Shown here: one piece after another, positions 62,956-64,000 of the stretch
Numbering within the stretch: position 1 is the first letter of the stretch
Layout of the letters: every line of letters begins with the position of its first letter
DNA from: UBA1181 sp045601045
GTDB lineage: Bacteria; Bacteroidota; Bacteroidia; Bacteroidales; Paludibacteraceae
DNA length: 64,000 bases
Assembly (NCBI GenBank): GCA_045601045.1
Contig: JAZRZA010000064.1
Location: 1-64,000 of the forward strand
Direction: 5' to 3'
Translations under genes and position numbers: made by a program
The notes under the pieces: model-generated
Databases searched by the model: none
Seen by the model: only the letters and a program-made list of their open reading frames with translations
What the model was told of the DNA's origin: nothing

Positions 62956-63966
62956 ATGAAACACTCCAACATCCCTATATTCATTCCCGAACTGGCATGT
63001 CCGCACCAGTGCATCTTCTGTAATCAGGCGAAGATCAGTGGGCAGCAGGAGATTCCGCAGCCAGAGGAGATTCCTGCCATTGTGGAGCAATACCTCTCCA
63101 CGATGAACGATGGACGAGAAGTGGAGATCGCTTTCTTCGGCGGCTCCTTCACGGGGATTCCGATGGATTTGCAGGAGCGTTATCTACGGGAGGCCTTCCC
63201 TTATGTGGAGCAGGGTAGGGTGCGTGGCATCCGTCTCTCCACCCGCCCCGATTACATCAGTGGCCCCGTTTTGGACCTCTTGGAACGCTACGGGGTGAAG
63301 ACCATCGAGCTGGGGGCGCAATCCACCAATGATGATGTCTTGTTGGCGTCGGGCAGGGGGCATAAGCGTGAGGCGATCTGGCAGGCGTCGGAACAGATCA
63401 GGCGTAGAGGCTTCCATTTGGGGCTTCAGATGATGATCGGATTGCCTCACGACACCTATGAACGTTCCCGTCAGACGGTGGAGGATATCATCTCGCTCGG
63501 GGCGGATAATACCCGCATCTATCCCACCTTGGTCATCAAGGGAACCCAATTGGCGAAGCTGTATGAGATGGAGCGTTATGCTCCGCTTGACATGGCTACG
63601 GCTGTCTCGTGGGTCAAAGATTTCTACCTTCGTTTTGAGGAGGCGGGGCTTACGGTTCTGCGCGTGGGGTTGCACGCTTCCGAGGAACTTACTCCTGAAA
63701 AATCGTTGTTGGCGGGGCCTTACCATAGGTCATTCAAGGAGTTGGTGATGACGGAGGTCTGGCGAGATATTTTGAGGAGTGGCTTGTCCGATTATGCGGG
63801 GGAGAGCGTTCGATTGGCGGTACACCCTTCGCAAATCAATTTTGTGTGGGGCTATCAAAGGGCTAATGTAGCTTTGTTTGAAGAGAAGGATTTGGCCGTG
63901 AAGGTGGTAGGAGATAACACTTTGGGAAGATATGAAATGCAGGTTAGCCGTTGTTGTGGTAAATAG
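62956..63966 (+). CDS. Elp3-like radical SAM protein
   Basis: The 336-residue protein has the radical SAM motif CPHQCIFC (Cys15, Cys19, Cys22) after SNIPIFIPELA, then EIAFFGGSFTGIP, IRLSTRPDYIS, TIELGAQSTNDDVL and GLQMMIGLPHDT, with the C-terminal extension found in Elp3-type bacterial proteins. It lacks an acetyltransferase domain. The group is conserved in anaerobes and its reaction is unknown; RNA modification is a guess. ATG 62956 is used (a GTG one codon earlier is possible). Confidence 0.82.
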   Translation: MKHSNIPIFIPELACPHQCIFCNQAKISGQQEIPQPEEIPAIVEQYLSTMNDGREVEIAFFGGSFTGIPMDLQERYLREAFPYVEQGRVRGIRLSTRPDYISGPVLDLLERYGVKTIELGAQSTNDDVLLASGRGHKREAIWQASEQIRRRGFHLGLQMMIGLPHDTYERSRQTVEDIISLGADNTRIYPTLVIKGTQLAKLYEMERYAPLDMATAVSWVKDFYLRFEEAGLTVLRVGLHASEELTPEKSLLAGPYHRSFKELVMTEVWRDILRSGLSDYAGESVRLAVHPSQINFVWGYQRANVALFEEKDLAVKVVGDNTLGRYEMQVSRCCGK

Positions 63967-64000
63967 ATTAATAAAAGATATGGATATGTCTGTTTAGTTG

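Noticed and set aside
1..64000. CRISPR array, insertion sequence or prophage
   Set aside because: No regularly spaced repeats, transposase with terminal repeats, integrase or phage structural gene was seen. The Rpn-family protein at the left edge is transposase-related in name only.

Overview
The window looks like chromosomal DNA from an anaerobic member of the Bacteroidales (phylum Bacteroidota). The evidence is the family content (DUF2027-Smr, DUF3098, DUF4827, DUF5606, Bacteroidota-type omega subunit, FtsX-DUF3098-UppP-TruB-QueA order), the TAnnTTTG -7 promoter boxes, some with a TTTG-like -33 element about 19-20 bases upstream, and proteins with type IX secretion (T9SS) sorting domains. 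T9SS cargo argues against Bacteroides proper and for a Porphyromonas/Tannerella/Dysgonomonas/Barnesiella-like lineage; the genus cannot be fixed from the window.

Region 1 (1-8249): a partial Rpn-family nuclease, TrmO, a chromate-transporter pair with an exported flavodoxin, a DUF554 membrane protein with a long QueA paralogue, and a three-gene run of NifX-like protein, DUF2027-Smr protein and CNNM/CBS membrane protein. Region 2 (8238-14605, minus): a tightly packed seven-gene operon (DHH phosphoesterase, FKBP lipoprotein, DUF4827 lipoprotein, rRNA/tRNA methyltransferase, degenerate LytM protein, Dxr, RseP). Region 3 (14747-25859): ComEC, Rpe, tRNA-Pro(UGG), DUF1294, RpoZ, BamD, DUF5606, a glycosyltransferase, SufS/SufE, an orphan possible BECR-fold protein, YraN, HemW and CoaD. 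Region 4 (26029-35214, plus): ftsX-DUF3098-uppP-truB-queA-ileS, then menG with a sugar-nucleotide-type epimerase.

Region 5 (35221-55285) is accessory and cell-surface oriented. It holds a beta-helix lipoprotein, an 885-residue Ig-repeat protein with a type B T9SS tail, and, divergently, a small outer-membrane barrel, a lipoprotein and a giant 3454-residue Ig-repeat protein with a type A T9SS tail. A short membrane protein follows, converging on a two-gene unit whose larger product has an N-terminus faintly like TNT-type NAD glycohydrolase toxins, next to an immunity-like small protein.

Region 6 (55375-62833, minus): a five-gene operon of circularly permuted ATP-grasp, alpha-E, transglutaminase-like protease and two AstE/AspA-family M14 proteins. 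One of the M14 proteins keeps the zinc and catalytic residues and the other has lost all of them. It looks like a peptide or amide-bond synthesis and trimming system of unknown product. Upstream lie a CE1-type esterase and a protein with a HEPN-like R-x4-H motif. The window ends with an Elp3-like radical SAM protein. The most interesting places are the ATP-grasp/alpha-E/M14 operon, the TNT-like pair and the giant T9SS cluster. No CRISPR array, insertion sequence, prophage or rRNA was seen.
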